From: Nocardia higoensis
GTDB taxonomy: Bacteria > Actinomycetota > Actinomycetes > Mycobacteriales > Mycobacteriaceae
Assembly: GCF_015477835.1 (NCBI RefSeq)
Contig: NZ_JADLQN010000001.1
Location: 496,001 to 560,000 of the forward strand
Reading direction: 5' to 3'
Length of the DNA stretch: 64,000 bases
How positions within the stretch are numbered: position 1 is the first letter of the stretch; each line of letters begins with the position of its first letter. The position numbers were made by a program, and so were the translations under genes. The notes below the pieces were generated by a model. The model was not told the DNA's origin. It saw only the letters and a list, made by a program, of their open reading frames with translations, and searched no databases. Shown piece by piece: positions 25,393-34,830 of this stretch.

Positions 25393-27110
25393 GCGAACTG
25401 AGCCGGGCCCGCTACGCGGAGCTGTTCGGACCCACCACCGGCGACCGGGTGCGCCTGGCCGACACCGATCTGCTGATCGAGATCACCGAGGACCGCAGCG
25501 GCGGTCCGGGGCTGGCCGGTGACGAAGCCGTCTTCGGCGGCGGCAAAGTGCTGCGCGAGTCGATGGGCCAGTCGCGCGCCACCCGCGCCGACGGCGCCCC
25601 CGACACCGTCGTCACCGGCGCGATCATCGTCGACTACTGGGGAATCATCAAGGCCGACATCGGTATTCGTGACGGCCGGATCAGCGCCATCGGCAAGGCG
25701 GGCAACCCCGACATCATGTCCGGTGTGCACCCGGATCTGGTGGTCGGACCCTCCACCGAGATCATCGCCGGCAACGGCCGCATCGTGACCGCGGGCGCGA
25801 TCGACTGCCACGTCCACTTCATCTGCCCACAACTGATGGACGAGGCGCTCGGCGGCGGCATCACCACCCTGATCGGCGGCGGCACCGGCCCCGCCGAAGG
25901 CAGCAAGGCCACCACCGTCACTCCGGGCGCCTGGCATCTGGCCCGCATGCTCGAGGCCACCGACCACTGGCCGCTGAACATCGCCCTGCTCGGCAAGGGC
26001 AACACCGTGAGCGAAGCCGCCATGTGGGAGCAGTTGCGCGCGGGCGCCTCGGGTTTCAAGCTGCACGAGGACTGGGGCTCGACTCCCGCCGCGATCGACG
26101 CCTGCCTGCGCGTGGCCGACGCCTCCGGGGTGCAGGTCGCCCTGCATTCGGACACGCTCAACGAGATCGGCTTCGTCGAGGACACCTTGGCCGCCATCGC
26201 CGGCCGCGGCATCCACGCCTATCACACCGAAGGCGCGGGCGGCGGTCACGCCCCCGACATCATCACCGTCGCCTCGCACCCGAACGTCCTGCCCAGTTCC
26301 ACCAACCCCACGCGCCCGCACACCGTCAACACCCTCGACGAACACCTCGACATGCTCATGGTGTGCCACCATCTCAGCTCGGCCATCCCCGAGGACCTGG
26401 CCTTCGCCGAGAGCCGCATCCGTCCCTCGACCATCGCCGCCGAGGATCTGCTGCACGATCTGGGCGCGATCTCGATGATCGGCAGCGACTCCCAGGCCAT
26501 GGGCCGCATCGGCGAAGTGGTGATGCGCACCTGGCAGACCGCGCACGTGATGAAGCGCCGCCGCGGCGCCCTGCCCGGCGACGGCGCCGCCGACAACCAC
26601 CGCGTCCGCCGCTACGTCGCCAAATACACGATCTGCCCGGCCGTCGCGCACGGCCTCGACGACGAGGTCGGCTCGGTCGAACCCGGCAAACTCGCCGACC
26701 TGGTGCTCTGGGATCCCGCCTTCTTCGGTGTGCGCCCACACGCGGTTCTCAAGGGCGGTGCGATCGCGTGGGCCGCCATGGGCGATGCCAACGCCTCCAT
26801 TCCCACTCCACAGCCCGTCCTGCCGCGCCCGATGTTCGGCGCCGCCGCCCCCGTCGCCGCCGCCACCTCGCTGCATTTCGTCTCCGCCCACGCCGTCGAG
26901 GACGGCCTGGCCGAGCGCATCGCGGTCCGTCGTCGCCTGGCCCCGGTCAAGGACGTTCGTCAGGTGACCAAGGCCGATATGCCCGGCAACGACGCCATGC
27001 CCCGCATCGACGTCGACCCCGACACCTTCACCGTCCGCGTCGACGGCGAGGTGTGGGCCGAGGAACCCGCCACCGAACTGCCCATGGCTCAGCGCTACTT
27101 CCTCTTCTGA
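25389..27110 (+). CDS. ureC: Urease alpha (catalytic) subunit
   Basis: 573 residues, full length. The nickel ligands are visible: CHVHF (HxH, near 137-139), the carbamylated Lys in GFKLHEDWG (about 220), HSDTLNE (about 249), [15 protein letters not shown] (about 275), and Asp in [14 protein letters not shown] (about 363). The mobile flap Cys-His is in MVCHHLSS (about 325). All catalytic residues are present, so an active enzyme is expected provided UreFGD act. Unlike the usual arrangement, ureF does not follow; an 8.6-kb insertion separates them. Confidence 0.98.
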   Translation: MSELSRARYAELFGPTTGDRVRLADTDLLIEITEDRSGGPGLAGDEAVFGGGKVLRESMGQSRATRADGAPDTVVTGAIIVDYWGIIKADIGIRDGRISAIGKAGNPDIMSGVHPDLVVGPSTEIIAGNGRIVTAGAIDCHVHFICPQLMDEALGGGITTLIGGGTGPAEGSKATTVTPGAWHLARMLEATDHWPLNIALLGKGNTVSEAAMWEQLRAGASGFKLHEDWGSTPAAIDACLRVADASGVQVALHSDTLNEIGFVEDTLAAIAGRGIHAYHTEGAGGGHAPDIITVASHPNVLPSSTNPTRPHTVNTLDEHLDMLMVCHHLSSAIPEDLAFAESRIRPSTIAAEDLLHDLGAISMIGSDSQAMGRIGEVVMRTWQTAHVMKRRRGALPGDGAADNHRVRRYVAKYTICPAVAHGLDDEVGSVEPGKLADLVLWDPAFFGVRPHAVLKGGAIAWAAMGDANASIPTPQPVLPRPMFGAAAPVAAATSLHFVSAHAVEDGLAERIAVRRRLAPVKDVRQVTKADMPGNDAMPRIDVDPDTFTVRVDGEVWAEEPATELPMAQRYFLF

Positions 27111-27150
27111 CCCACGGTCCACGGGCCGCGGGTCTCCGGCGAGATCGGTC

Positions 27151-27181
27151 TTGACCTTGACGCGACGTCATGGTCGAGACT
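27151..27181 (+). promoter_or_regulatory. MerR-type promoter, 19-bp spacer
   Basis: -35 TTGACC (27151-27156) and a -10-like GAGACT (27176-27181) are separated by 19 bp. The spacer region holds a dyad, GACCTTGACG/CGTCATGGTC (27153-27162 and 27166-27175, 9 of 10 paired). Overlong spacers with a central dyad are diagnostic of MerR-activated promoters. The start codon lies 7 bp after the -10, so the mRNA is probably leaderless. Confidence 0.7.
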
Positions 27182-27188
27182 GGGGCGC

Positions 27189-27998
27189 ATGAGAATAGGT
27201 CAGCTCGCCGAGGCCGCGGGGACGACGACGCGGACGGTGCGGCACTACCACCGCCTCGGTCTGCTCCCCGAACCACGACGGCTGGCCAACGGCTATCGCG
27301 AATACACGGTGGGCGACCTCGTGCGCCTGATGCGGATCCGGTGGCTGGTGGCGAGCGGGGTGCCGCTCGGCTCGGTCGCCGCCGTGTCGGCCGAGCGGAT
27401 GTCGAGTGCGGACGAGCGCGATGTGGTGGCGGATCTGCGTGCCGTGCTCGAGGCCGTCGAAAGTGAGCAGGCCGTGCTCGCCCGGCGTCACGCCCGGCTG
27501 ACCGCCATGCTGGCCGAAGCCGAACGGGGACATCCGGTCTCGGCGCTGCCCGGCGAACTCGTCACCGCGTTGAACGGTGCCGTGGACTCCGCGTCCTCGC
27601 CCGCGGTCGGCGCCGCGCTGCGCCTCGAGCGGGATCTGCTCGAAGCCGTGGTCCTGACAGGTGCGGCACCGGAGGCGCTCGTCTCCGGCTTCTCGGCGAT
27701 GTTGGGCGATGCCGAGGCTCGCGCGGACTATCTGGCACTGCTGTCGGACTGGGCGGAAATGGAAGGGCTCGAACCCGATTCGGTGGTGGCGGCCGGTCGG
27801 ATCGACGCTCTCGTGCATCGGATGCTCGAATTCCACGATCGCGGCGGCGGGATCGATGTCGGCATGGCGGAAACTGCCGGTGCCGAGTCCGGCGCGTTCT
27901 CCCTCGAGGAGATCGTTCCCGACCGCGCGCAACGCGCGGTCGTGCGGCGCTTCCTGGAAGAACTCTCGGCTCGTTCGGTGATGCGGAGCAGCGGGTGA
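27189..27998 (+). CDS. MerR-family regulator with long C-terminal domain
   Basis: 269 residues. The N-terminal winged helix-turn-helix is clear (MRIGQLAEAAGTTTRTVRHY, GLLPEPRRLANGYREYTVGDLVRL). A helical linker follows and then about 150 residues of C-terminal domain without the Cys ligands of metal sensors. It probably responds to an organic ligand or protein signal. Autoregulation is suggested by the MerR promoter that reads into its own leaderless start. It overlaps the downstream membrane-protein gene by 4 bp (GTGA). Confidence 0.85.
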   Translation: MRIGQLAEAAGTTTRTVRHYHRLGLLPEPRRLANGYREYTVGDLVRLMRIRWLVASGVPLGSVAAVSAERMSSADERDVVADLRAVLEAVESEQAVLARRHARLTAMLAEAERGHPVSALPGELVTALNGAVDSASSPAVGAALRLERDLLEAVVLTGAAPEALVSGFSAMLGDAEARADYLALLSDWAEMEGLEPDSVVAAGRIDALVHRMLEFHDRGGGIDVGMAETAGAESGAFSLEEIVPDRAQRAVVRRFLEELSARSVMRSSG

Positions 27999-28870
27999 GG
28001 ACGGGCCTGAGGCTTCGGCGATTCCAGTGGGTCGCGCAGGGGGTCACCGTGATCGTCGTGCTGTTCGACGCCGCGCTGTCGGCCACCGGGGTTCTCACCG
28101 TGCGGCAAGCGCTGGTCCTTTTCGCCGTAGTAGAGATTCCGTTGATGTGCGTTGTCGCAACAGCTTTCACAGTGACGGTGGTGTCCAGGACACGCCGGGG
28201 TGATGGAGTCCGGTCGGCGATGGTGCATGCGCTCGGTCATTCCCCGTTCCTGCCGCTTATCCGGGCCGAGATCCGGGGGTATCGGGCGCTGTGGCAGGCG
28301 ATTCGTGGCCGCGACTGCGGTGTCGAACCCGATGCGATCGTCCTGCGTGCGCGCCGGGGTGCACTGGCGCTGCCGGTCGCTTTCGCGATCGCGACCGTGG
28401 TCGAGATCGGAGCACTGCACCTGCTGCTGCCGTGGGCGTGGCTGCGCGTCGCGCTGGCGCTCGTGTCGGTGTGGTCGCTGATCGCGCTGTCCGGGTACCT
28501 GGCCGTGCATCGAACGCACCCGCACTATCTGACCGGCGCCTCGCTGGTGCTCCGGCAGTCCGGGGCAGTGGTGGCCGTGATCGACCGCGCGCGTATCGAA
28601 TCCGTGGTGGCCCGAGGAAGATTCACGCAGACCGCGCCTACGGTCGTCGACGGTAGGCTGTTCCTCCCCGGTGCGGATGGAACGACGGTCGATCTGACGC
28701 TGACCTCGCCGGTCACCGTCACGCTTCCCGCGCTCGTACCGGCACGCAGGAAGACCGGGGAGGTCGATCACATCAGCGTGTACGTCGATGAGCCCGACCT
28801 GCTGGTCTCGGCTCTGCGGGGTCGTCGCCGGAGGCGAAACCCGCTGGACTCGGACGAGGTGTCCCGGTGA
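27995..28870 (+). CDS. Integral membrane protein coupled to MerR regulator
   Basis: 291 residues from GTG 27995. Hydrophobic segments lie at about 10-32, 38-62, 120-142 and 145-168, so four membrane spans. Then comes a soluble beta-rich C-terminal part (about 180-270: YLTGASLVLRQSGAVVAVIDRARIESV) resembling PH-like bacterial domains. No transporter or enzyme motif is seen. The coupling with the MerR gene suggests that its product is the output of that regulator. Confidence 0.65.
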   Translation: MRTGLRLRRFQWVAQGVTVIVVLFDAALSATGVLTVRQALVLFAVVEIPLMCVVATAFTVTVVSRTRRGDGVRSAMVHALGHSPFLPLIRAEIRGYRALWQAIRGRDCGVEPDAIVLRARRGALALPVAFAIATVVEIGALHLLLPWAWLRVALALVSVWSLIALSGYLAVHRTHPHYLTGASLVLRQSGAVVAVIDRARIESVVARGRFTQTAPTVVDGRLFLPGADGTTVDLTLTSPVTVTLPALVPARRKTGEVDHISVYVDEPDLLVSALRGRRRRRNPLDSDEVSR

Positions 28871-28884
28871 CCGGCACCGCCGGG

Positions 28885-28923
28885 ACGTCGCCGCCCGGGA
28901 GACAGGAGACCGGGCGGCGACGT
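28885..28923. terminator. Bidirectional terminator
   Basis: Perfect 14-bp inverted repeat (ACGTCGCCGCCCGG at 28885-28898, complement at 28910-28923) between the convergent membrane-protein gene and aldo/keto reductase gene. Confidence 0.7.
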
Positions 28924-28934
28924 TCCGAGGTTCG

Positions 28935-29948
<1,014 letters not shown>

Positions 29949-29954
29949 GAACTC

Positions 29955-29985
29955 ATCCAATCCCTTCGAGCGCGCTCTAGGTCAA
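29955..29985 (-). promoter_or_regulatory. MerR-type promoter of the aldo/keto reductase gene
   Basis: Minus strand: -35 TTGACC (29985-29980), a 19-bp spacer containing the perfect palindrome GAGCGCGCTC, and -10 TTGGAT (29960-29955). The transcription start would coincide with ATG 29948 (leaderless). The -35 lies within the last codons of the upstream merR gene. Confidence 0.75.
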
Positions 29986-30378
29986 GCCTCGGAATTCCAA
30001 ACGGTCGGCGTAGATGCCGATCTTGCGGTCGATCGCCCCGAGATGGTCCTGGACCTCGGCGAGCTGGTCGAGTACCCGCTGCCGGTGGTCGCGCAGCAGC
30101 GCCAGCCGCTCGGCTTCGTTGCCGCTGCCCGCACGCACCATTTCGGCGTAGCGCTTGATGTCGCGGATCGGCATCCCGGTGGCCCGCAGGCGGGTGACCA
30201 GCTCGATCCAGGTCAGATCGTGGTCGCTGTAGCGGCGGTGGCCGCTGGACGAGCGGCCGACCCGCCGCAACATCAGCCCGTCGCGCTCGTAGTAGCGCAG
30301 GGTGTGCGCGGACAGACCGGTCCGGTTGGCGGTCTCGGCGATGGAGTAGGTGCGGGTGCTGGTGTCGACGGGTGTCAC
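29977..30378 (-). CDS. MerR-family regulator of the aldo/keto reductase
   Basis: 133 residues from GTG 30378. This start is chosen because the promoter's -10 (30390-30385) rules out the longer frame starting at 30405. The protein reads [63 protein letters not shown], then a coiled-coil dimerisation helix ([19 protein letters not shown]). No metal-binding Cys cluster, so it belongs with MerR regulators that sense organic or redox stress next to reductases. Autoregulation and control of the reductase are inferred from the shared operator. Confidence 0.88.
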   Translation of the reverse strand: MTPVDTSTRTYSIAETANRTGLSAHTLRYYERDGLMLRRVGRSSSGHRRYSDHDLTWIELVTRLRATGMPIRDIKRYAEMVRAGSGNEAERLALLRDHRQRVLDQLAEVQDHLGAIDRKIGIYADRLEFRGLT

Positions 30379-30384
30379 CCTGCC

Positions 30385-30415
30385 AGTCTGATCCTTGGAG
30401 CGCACTCGAAGTCAA
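30385..30415 (-). promoter_or_regulatory. MerR-type autoregulatory promoter
   Basis: Minus strand: -35 TTGACT (30415-30410), a 19-bp spacer holding GAGTGCGCTC (30407-30398), -10 CAGACT (30390-30385). The core GAGYGCGCTC with flanking AAGG is shared with the reductase promoter 430 bp away, which supports one regulator acting on both. Confidence 0.75.
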
Positions 30416-30547
30416 CGCCCACGCTCGAAGCCGAAGCCGCAACGTCGGTGCCTGCCCACGCCGCGCACCGGCACCGACTCCCGTGTCGGTGGCAGCCCCC
30501 GAGCGCGGGGATCGACATCGAGCGTGGGTTTCGGAATCGACCGGGCG

Positions 30548-31327
30548 TCAGCCGAACGACATGGTCGCGAAGGTCGCGCCCGCCGGATCGGCGACGACGC
30601 CCACCCGCGACGGTCCGGGCAGATCCTTGGCGGGCTCGACGATCGAGCCGCCGAGTTCGACCGCGCACGCGGCCGCTTTGTCGGAGTCCTCGACGCGGAA
30701 GGTGACCGACCAGAACGGTGCGGGCTCGCCCTCGGCCGCGATATGCGCGCCGCCGAATTCACGCCCACCCGTGCTCGGCGCCAGCGCCTGATAGGGGTTG
30801 ACGGTGGCGGTTTCCCATGCCGCGTTCGCGTGCTGCCAGCCGAGCACGGTGCGGTAATGGGCCATCGCGTCCGCAGGGGAGCCGGTCGCGGCGTATTCCA
30901 CCCAGCACGGGTTGTCCTGTTCGGCCCAGTTCGCGGAGCCCGGGTGGGTGAGCAGCTGCGCGAGCGCGTAGGTCGCGCCCGCCGGGTCGGTCAGCACCGC
31001 GAAACGCAGCCGCCCGAAGACATCGACCGGTTCGAGGTCCACCCGTGCGCCTGCCGAGCCTGCCGCCGCCACCGTGGCATCGATGTCCTCGACGGCGAAG
31101 TACACCGTCCACACCGGCGGTGCTGTACCGCCGTCGGGCGCGGTGGCGGGCGCGATGCCCGCGACGGGCGCGCCGTCCTGGTGCAGGATCGTGTAGTGAC
31201 CGGCCTCGGGGCCGAGATCTTCTGCCTGCCAGCCGAATACACCGGTATAGAAGGCGGCTGCGGCCGGGATGTCGGGTGCGGTCACGTCGAACCAACACGG
31301 TGTGCCCGGAGCGAAAGCGGATGTCAT
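30548..31327 (-). CDS. VOC-family protein, two glyoxalase-like domains
   Basis: 259 residues made of two tandem vicinal-oxygen-chelate modules. The first (about 5-125) opens GTPCWFDVTAPDIPAAAAFY and ends GRLRFAVLTDPAGATYAL; the second (about 135-259) opens NPCWVEYAATGSPADAMAHY and ends RVGVVADPAGATFATMSFG. The repetition of FY.xVFGW/HYRTVLGW and TDPAGA shows duplication. VOC proteins include hydrolases, dioxygenases and drug-binding proteins; the reaction is not inferable. Minus strand, upstream of the MerR gene; no operon link shown. Confidence 0.85.
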   Translation of the reverse strand: MTSAFAPGTPCWFDVTAPDIPAAAAFYTGVFGWQAEDLGPEAGHYTILHQDGAPVAGIAPATAPDGGTAPPVWTVYFAVEDIDATVAAAGSAGARVDLEPVDVFGRLRFAVLTDPAGATYALAQLLTHPGSANWAEQDNPCWVEYAATGSPADAMAHYRTVLGWQHANAAWETATVNPYQALAPSTGGREFGGAHIAAEGEPAPFWSVTFRVEDSDKAAACAVELGGSIVEPAKDLPGPSRVGVVADPAGATFATMSFG

Positions 31328-31674
31328 CGGAGTCTCCCTGTGCGTAGGTGGCCTGTGGTGCGGCCCGAAGGTCGATACGTCCGTGATGACGAATCCGGCC
31401 GCCGGAATTCATCGCTGTGTCCGTCGGTTCTCCGGACGGTGACGCCCCCGCGAACACTCGACGCACTGGCGGGCAGCCCCGGCGTCGTCGAGGCCTCCAC
31501 GAATTCCCGGAGGCAGCTGTGCGGCCGGCCGAGGTCGCGGGCGGCTGGGCGCAGGCGGTGGCGACTGCGGCGCAGGCCATCGCCACGGTCGCGAAGATCG
31601 AGCACATCGCTGACCCCCAGCGAACCCCGGGCGCGCTCCGGCGGGCGCGTCCGGGCCGGTGGCAGACTTGCGTC
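31328..31674. other. Divergent intergenic region, no gene seen
   Basis: 347 bp between the VOC gene and the O-methyltransferase gene; both promoters must lie here. A minus-strand frame encoding a lipoprotein-like start (CSIFATVAMACAAVATACAQ) is present but continues into low-complexity Arg/Pro sequence and lacks a ribosome binding site, so I do not call it. Confidence 0.4.
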
Positions 31675-32337
31675 ATGACGCCTTCCGATTGGTCCGATGT
31701 CGACGCCTACGTCGTGGAGCACCTGGTCGCCGACGATTCCTCGGCGGCCACCCTCGACGCCAACGCGGCCGCGGGGCTGCCCGCGATCGACGTGTCCGCG
31801 GCGCAGGCGAAGTTCCTCTACCTGCTCGGCAGATCCGTGCGGGCGCGCCGCGTGCTCGAGATCGGCACCCTCGGCGGGTTCAGCACCCTGTGGCTGGCCC
31901 GTGCGGTGGGGGAGGGAGGACGGGTGGTCACCCTCGAGTACGAGCCGCGCCACGCCGAGGTGGCCCGGGCGAATCTGGAGGTGGCAGGCGTCGGCGAACG
32001 GGTCGAGATCCGGGTCGGCGCGGCGCTGGACACGCTGCCCGCGCTCGAGGCCGAACAGGGGGAGCCGTTCGATCTGGTGTTCATCGACGCCGACAAGGTG
32101 AACAACCCCGGGTATGTCGACTGGGCCGTGCGGCTCGGGCGTTCGGGCACGGTGATCGTGGTCGACAATGTCGTTCGCCACGGCGCGCTCGCCGACGCGA
32201 ACACGATCGACCCGTCGGCGCGGGCGAGTCGCGAACTGGTGGAGCTGCTCGGCAAGGACAGCCGGCTCGAAGCGACTGTGCTGCAGACCGTCGGCGCCAA
32301 AGGCTGGGACGGCTTCGCCTTCGCGCTCGTCGTCTAG
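31675..32337 (+). CDS. Class I SAM-dependent O-methyltransferase
   Basis: 220 residues from ATG 31675; the longer upstream frame is non-homologous. Motif I VLEIGTLGGFSTLWLARAV (about 59), EYEPRHAEVARANLEVAGV, and DLVFIDADKVNNPGYVDWA (about 132, metal-binding Asp) with VDNVVRHG match the caffeoyl-CoA/catechol O-methyltransferase-like family (Methyltransf_3) common in Actinobacteria. Mg2+-dependent methylation of a catechol-like hydroxyl is the family reaction; the substrate is unknown. Convergent with the tetR gene, with a perfect palindrome between. Confidence 0.88.
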   Translation: MTPSDWSDVDAYVVEHLVADDSSAATLDANAAAGLPAIDVSAAQAKFLYLLGRSVRARRVLEIGTLGGFSTLWLARAVGEGGRVVTLEYEPRHAEVARANLEVAGVGERVEIRVGAALDTLPALEAEQGEPFDLVFIDADKVNNPGYVDWAVRLGRSGTVIVVDNVVRHGALADANTIDPSARASRELVELLGKDSRLEATVLQTVGAKGWDGFAFALVV

Positions 32338-32384
32338 CGGCTCGCCGGTCGCGGTGCCGCTTGCTCGGGTGCGGCGACCTGCGC

Positions 32385-32402
32385 CGACTCACCGGTGAGT
32401 CG
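32385..32402. terminator. Palindrome between convergent genes (possible terminator)
   Basis: CGACTCACCGGTGAGTCG is a perfect 18-bp palindrome between the O-methyltransferase stop and the tetR stop. Its position favours a bidirectional terminator, although as a palindrome it could also bind a protein. Confidence 0.4.
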
Positions 32403-32412
32403 CCGATGGCGG

Positions 32413-33117
32413 CTACGGTTCCGCCTGCGCAGGCGCGTGCGCGCTCTTCCCGGCGAACCCGAGCCGCGCCTGGAAACCGTCGCAGATCGCTTCCAGCCCG
32501 TCGTGCAGCGACTCCTGCGCGGTGAGCCGGTCGCTGCCCGCACCGTGCAGTTCGGCGAGCGCGGCCGGCGTCTCCCACAGCGGCCTGCCGTCGAGCAGTG
32601 CCCGCAAGCCGTTGTTCTCGTCGGGGTCGGCGCGTTTACGGCTCAGCAGCGCGGTGCTCACATTCGGCAGGCTGGCTCCGGAGATGTAGTTCCACACCGT
32701 GAACGCCATCCGGGTCGCCTCGCGCACCGGTACCCCCAATTCGCCGAACCCCTCGACCAGCCAACCCAGGCAGGCAAGGCTCTGCGGGCCGAAGCTGTAC
32801 CGGGGCGTGGCGAAGGTCAGCAGCACCCATGGATGTTGCTGGTAGAGCCGCCAGTCGACGTCCGCGGCGATGTGCACCCGGTCACGCCAGCTCCAGCCGC
32901 GACCTTCGGCGGGTGGATAGGGGTAGCGGCGGGCGACCTCGTCGGTCATGGCCGCGACCAGCTCGTCCTTGCCCGGCACATGCCGGTACAGCGACATCGC
33001 GCCGACCCCCATCCGCTCGGCGATGCGACGCATGGACAGCGCGTCCAGACCCTCGGCATCGGCGAGTTCGATCGCGGTGTCGATGATCGCCTCGCGACTG
33101 AGTTTCGCCTCTGTCAT
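32413..33117 (-). CDS. TetR-family repressor of the adjacent MFS pump
   Basis: 234 residues from ATG 33117. The N-terminal HTH (LSREAIIDTAIELADAEG, ALSMRRIAERMGVGAMSLYRHVPGKDELVAAM) is followed by a TetR_C-type ligand domain (PYPPAEGRGWSWRDRVH, ENNGLRALLDGRP near the C-terminus). It is divergent from a 14-span MFS drug pump, an arrangement like LfrR/LfrA in mycobacteria. The intergenic region holds two copies of a dyad that would suit it as operator, so it most likely represses the pump and itself. Confidence 0.88.
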   Translation of the reverse strand: MTEAKLSREAIIDTAIELADAEGLDALSMRRIAERMGVGAMSLYRHVPGKDELVAAMTDEVARRYPYPPAEGRGWSWRDRVHIAADVDWRLYQQHPWVLLTFATPRYSFGPQSLACLGWLVEGFGELGVPVREATRMAFTVWNYISGASLPNVSTALLSRKRADPDENNGLRALLDGRPLWETPAALAELHGAGSDRLTAQESLHDGLEAICDGFQARLGFAGKSAHAPAQAEP

Positions 33118-33142
33118 AACCACTCGCTCATAACCACTCGCT
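33114..33142 (-). repeat. 13-bp direct duplication over the tetR start
   Basis: The 13-mer ATAACCACTCGCT occurs at 33116-33128 and again at 33130-33142. On the minus strand this duplicates the GTGGTTATG start context and creates a five-codon leader ORF (ATG AGC GAG TGG TTA TGA) whose stop overlaps the tetR ATG. It may couple translation or be a neutral slippage scar. Confidence 0.6.
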
Positions 33143-33158
33143 TCCCGCGGACCCTGCT

Positions 33159-33195
33159 GCGTACACTGTACCCGCACCGGGCGTACGGTGTACGC
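33159..33195. promoter_or_regulatory. Two tandem TetR-type operators
   Basis: Two related dyads: GCGTAC-ACT-GTACCC (33159-33173) and GCGTAC-GGT-GTACGC (33181-33195, perfect arms). Their centres are 22 bp apart, two helical turns, so dimers would bind on the same face. They lie between the divergent tetR and MFS genes, where binding would block both. Confidence 0.75.
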
Positions 33196-33216
33196 GTGAC
33201 AGGGGAAGGTTCGGAC

Positions 33217-34725
33217 ATGACACAGGCACAGACGCAGCGGCCGGCCGGCATCGGAGCGGAGGCGAGCGGCTCCCGCCGCGCTTGGCTCGGTCTGGCCGTT
33301 CTGCTGCTGCCGGTGCTGCTGGTGTCGATGGACGTCTCGGTGCTGTTCCTCGCCCTGCCGACGCTCTCGGCCGATCTGCACCCCTCGGCGGCCGAGCAAC
33401 TCTGGATCCTCGACGTCTACGGCTTCCTGATCGCGGGCCTGCTCATCACGATGGGCAATCTGGGTGACCGCGTCGGACGGCGCACCATCCTGCTCGTCGG
33501 CGCGGCCGTGTTCGGTGTCGGCTCGGTACTGGCCGCCTTCGCCCCCAGCGCCGGCGTGCTCATCGCGGCGCGGGCGTTGATGGGCATCGGCGGGGCCACG
33601 CTGCTGCCCTCCAGCCTGGCGCTGATCACCAGCCTGTTCGCCGACGCCAGGCAGCGGGCCACGGCCATCGGCATCTGGACCGCGTTCTTCGCGGGCGGGT
33701 CGGCGGTCGGTCCCATCATCGGCGGCTTGCTGCTGCACCACTTCTGGTGGGGCTCTGTCTTCCTGATCAATGTCCCGGTGCTGCTGGTGCTGCTCGTACT
33801 CGGTCCGATCCTGCTGCCCGAGCAGCGTTCCGGCTCGCTCGGTCCGCTGGATCTGCCCAGCGTCGGGCTCTCGATCGCGGGCATCCTGCCGGTGATCTAC
33901 GCCGTCAAGCACGCCGCCGCCGAAGGCGTGGACCTCGAGGCGGTCGTCGTCGGCGTGATCGGCGCGCTGCTGCTGATCGTGTTCGTCCGCCGCCAGAAGG
34001 TGCTCGATGAGCCGCTGCTGGACCTGCGCCTGTTCCACCGCCCGCAGTTCCGGCTGGCGATCGGCTCCAGCCTGGCAGGCATGATGTCGCTGGCCGCGCT
34101 GGGCTATCTCACCAGCGTCTACCTGCAGTCGGTCACCGGCCGCGATCCTCTGGCGGCAGCGGTGCTCGGCATCCCGATGGCGCTGGCGGTGTTCGTCTGC
34201 TCGATGAGCGGGGCCGGGGTGAGCCGGCTGCTCGGGGTGCGCGCGAGTTTCGTCGTCGCCCTGCTGGCCGCCGCGGTGGGCAACCTCATGGTCCTCGGCG
34301 TCGGCGTGGACGGCGGCATCGCCTGGTATCTGGCCGGCTCGACCATCGCGGGCGCCGGTTACGGCGTGGCTTTCACCCTCGTCTCGGAGGTCGCCGTCTC
34401 CTCGGTGCCGCCCGAGCGCGCGGGCTCGGCGGTGGGCATTTCGGAGACCAGCTTCGAACTGGGCAATGCCCTCGGCCTGGCCCTGCTGGGTTCGCTGGCC
34501 GCGCTGGTGTTCCGCTCCGACGGCGACTACGCGGGCACGCTGGGCGAGACGCTCACACGATCCGGCGCGGATTCACCGCAGGCCGCCGCCGCGCGCGAAT
34601 CGTTCGTCAGCGGCATGCACGTCGCACTGGCCGCGGGCGCCGCGATCCTGGTACTCATGGCGGTGCTCGCCTGGAGTTCGGCCGGTCGGGTGCGCGACGA
34701 GGAGAAGAGCGCGTCGGCGCACTGA
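33217..34725 (+). CDS. DHA2-type MFS drug efflux transporter
   Basis: 502 residues from ATG 33217 (GGGGAAGG upstream). Hydrophobicity suggests 14 membrane spans. Motif A GNLGDRVGRRTILLVGA, the early SMDVSVLFLALPTLSADL block, motif C-like GSAVGPIIGGLLL and GYGVAFTLVSEVAVSSVPPERAGSAVGI place it with the DHA2 (14-TMS) proton-coupled multidrug pumps such as LfrA, QacA and SmvA. Located in the inner membrane; exports cationic drugs or dyes by family analogy. Divergent from its likely TetR repressor. Confidence 0.92.
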   Translation: MTQAQTQRPAGIGAEASGSRRAWLGLAVLLLPVLLVSMDVSVLFLALPTLSADLHPSAAEQLWILDVYGFLIAGLLITMGNLGDRVGRRTILLVGAAVFGVGSVLAAFAPSAGVLIAARALMGIGGATLLPSSLALITSLFADARQRATAIGIWTAFFAGGSAVGPIIGGLLLHHFWWGSVFLINVPVLLVLLVLGPILLPEQRSGSLGPLDLPSVGLSIAGILPVIYAVKHAAAEGVDLEAVVVGVIGALLLIVFVRRQKVLDEPLLDLRLFHRPQFRLAIGSSLAGMMSLAALGYLTSVYLQSVTGRDPLAAAVLGIPMALAVFVCSMSGAGVSRLLGVRASFVVALLAAAVGNLMVLGVGVDGGIAWYLAGSTIAGAGYGVAFTLVSEVAVSSVPPERAGSAVGISETSFELGNALGLALLGSLAALVFRSDGDYAGTLGETLTRSGADSPQAAAARESFVSGMHVALAAGAAILVLMAVLAWSSAGRVRDEEKSASAH

Positions 34726-34830
34726 TCGCCGCTTCGGCGCGAGGACTGAGCGCCGCGGGGACCGAGACCGGGCCGGCGGGTGCGGCAGACGAGGACAGTG
34801 CATCCGGAGCGGAGTCCGTTGTGCGCGCGT

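Noticed and set aside
25209..27122. 637-codon open frame opposite ureC
   Set aside because: Shadow of the catalytic urease gene; Gly/Asp/His-rich translation without any recognisable motif.
30379..30405. Nine-codon N-terminal extension of the MerR gene from GTG 30405
   Set aside because: It would place the start codon inside the promoter spacer; GTG 30378 lies at the expected transcription start.
31328..31674. Minus-strand lipoprotein-like frame
   Set aside because: The hydrophobic lead with a Cys looks tempting, but there is no ribosome binding site, the rest is Arg/Pro low complexity, and it runs into the VOC gene out of frame.
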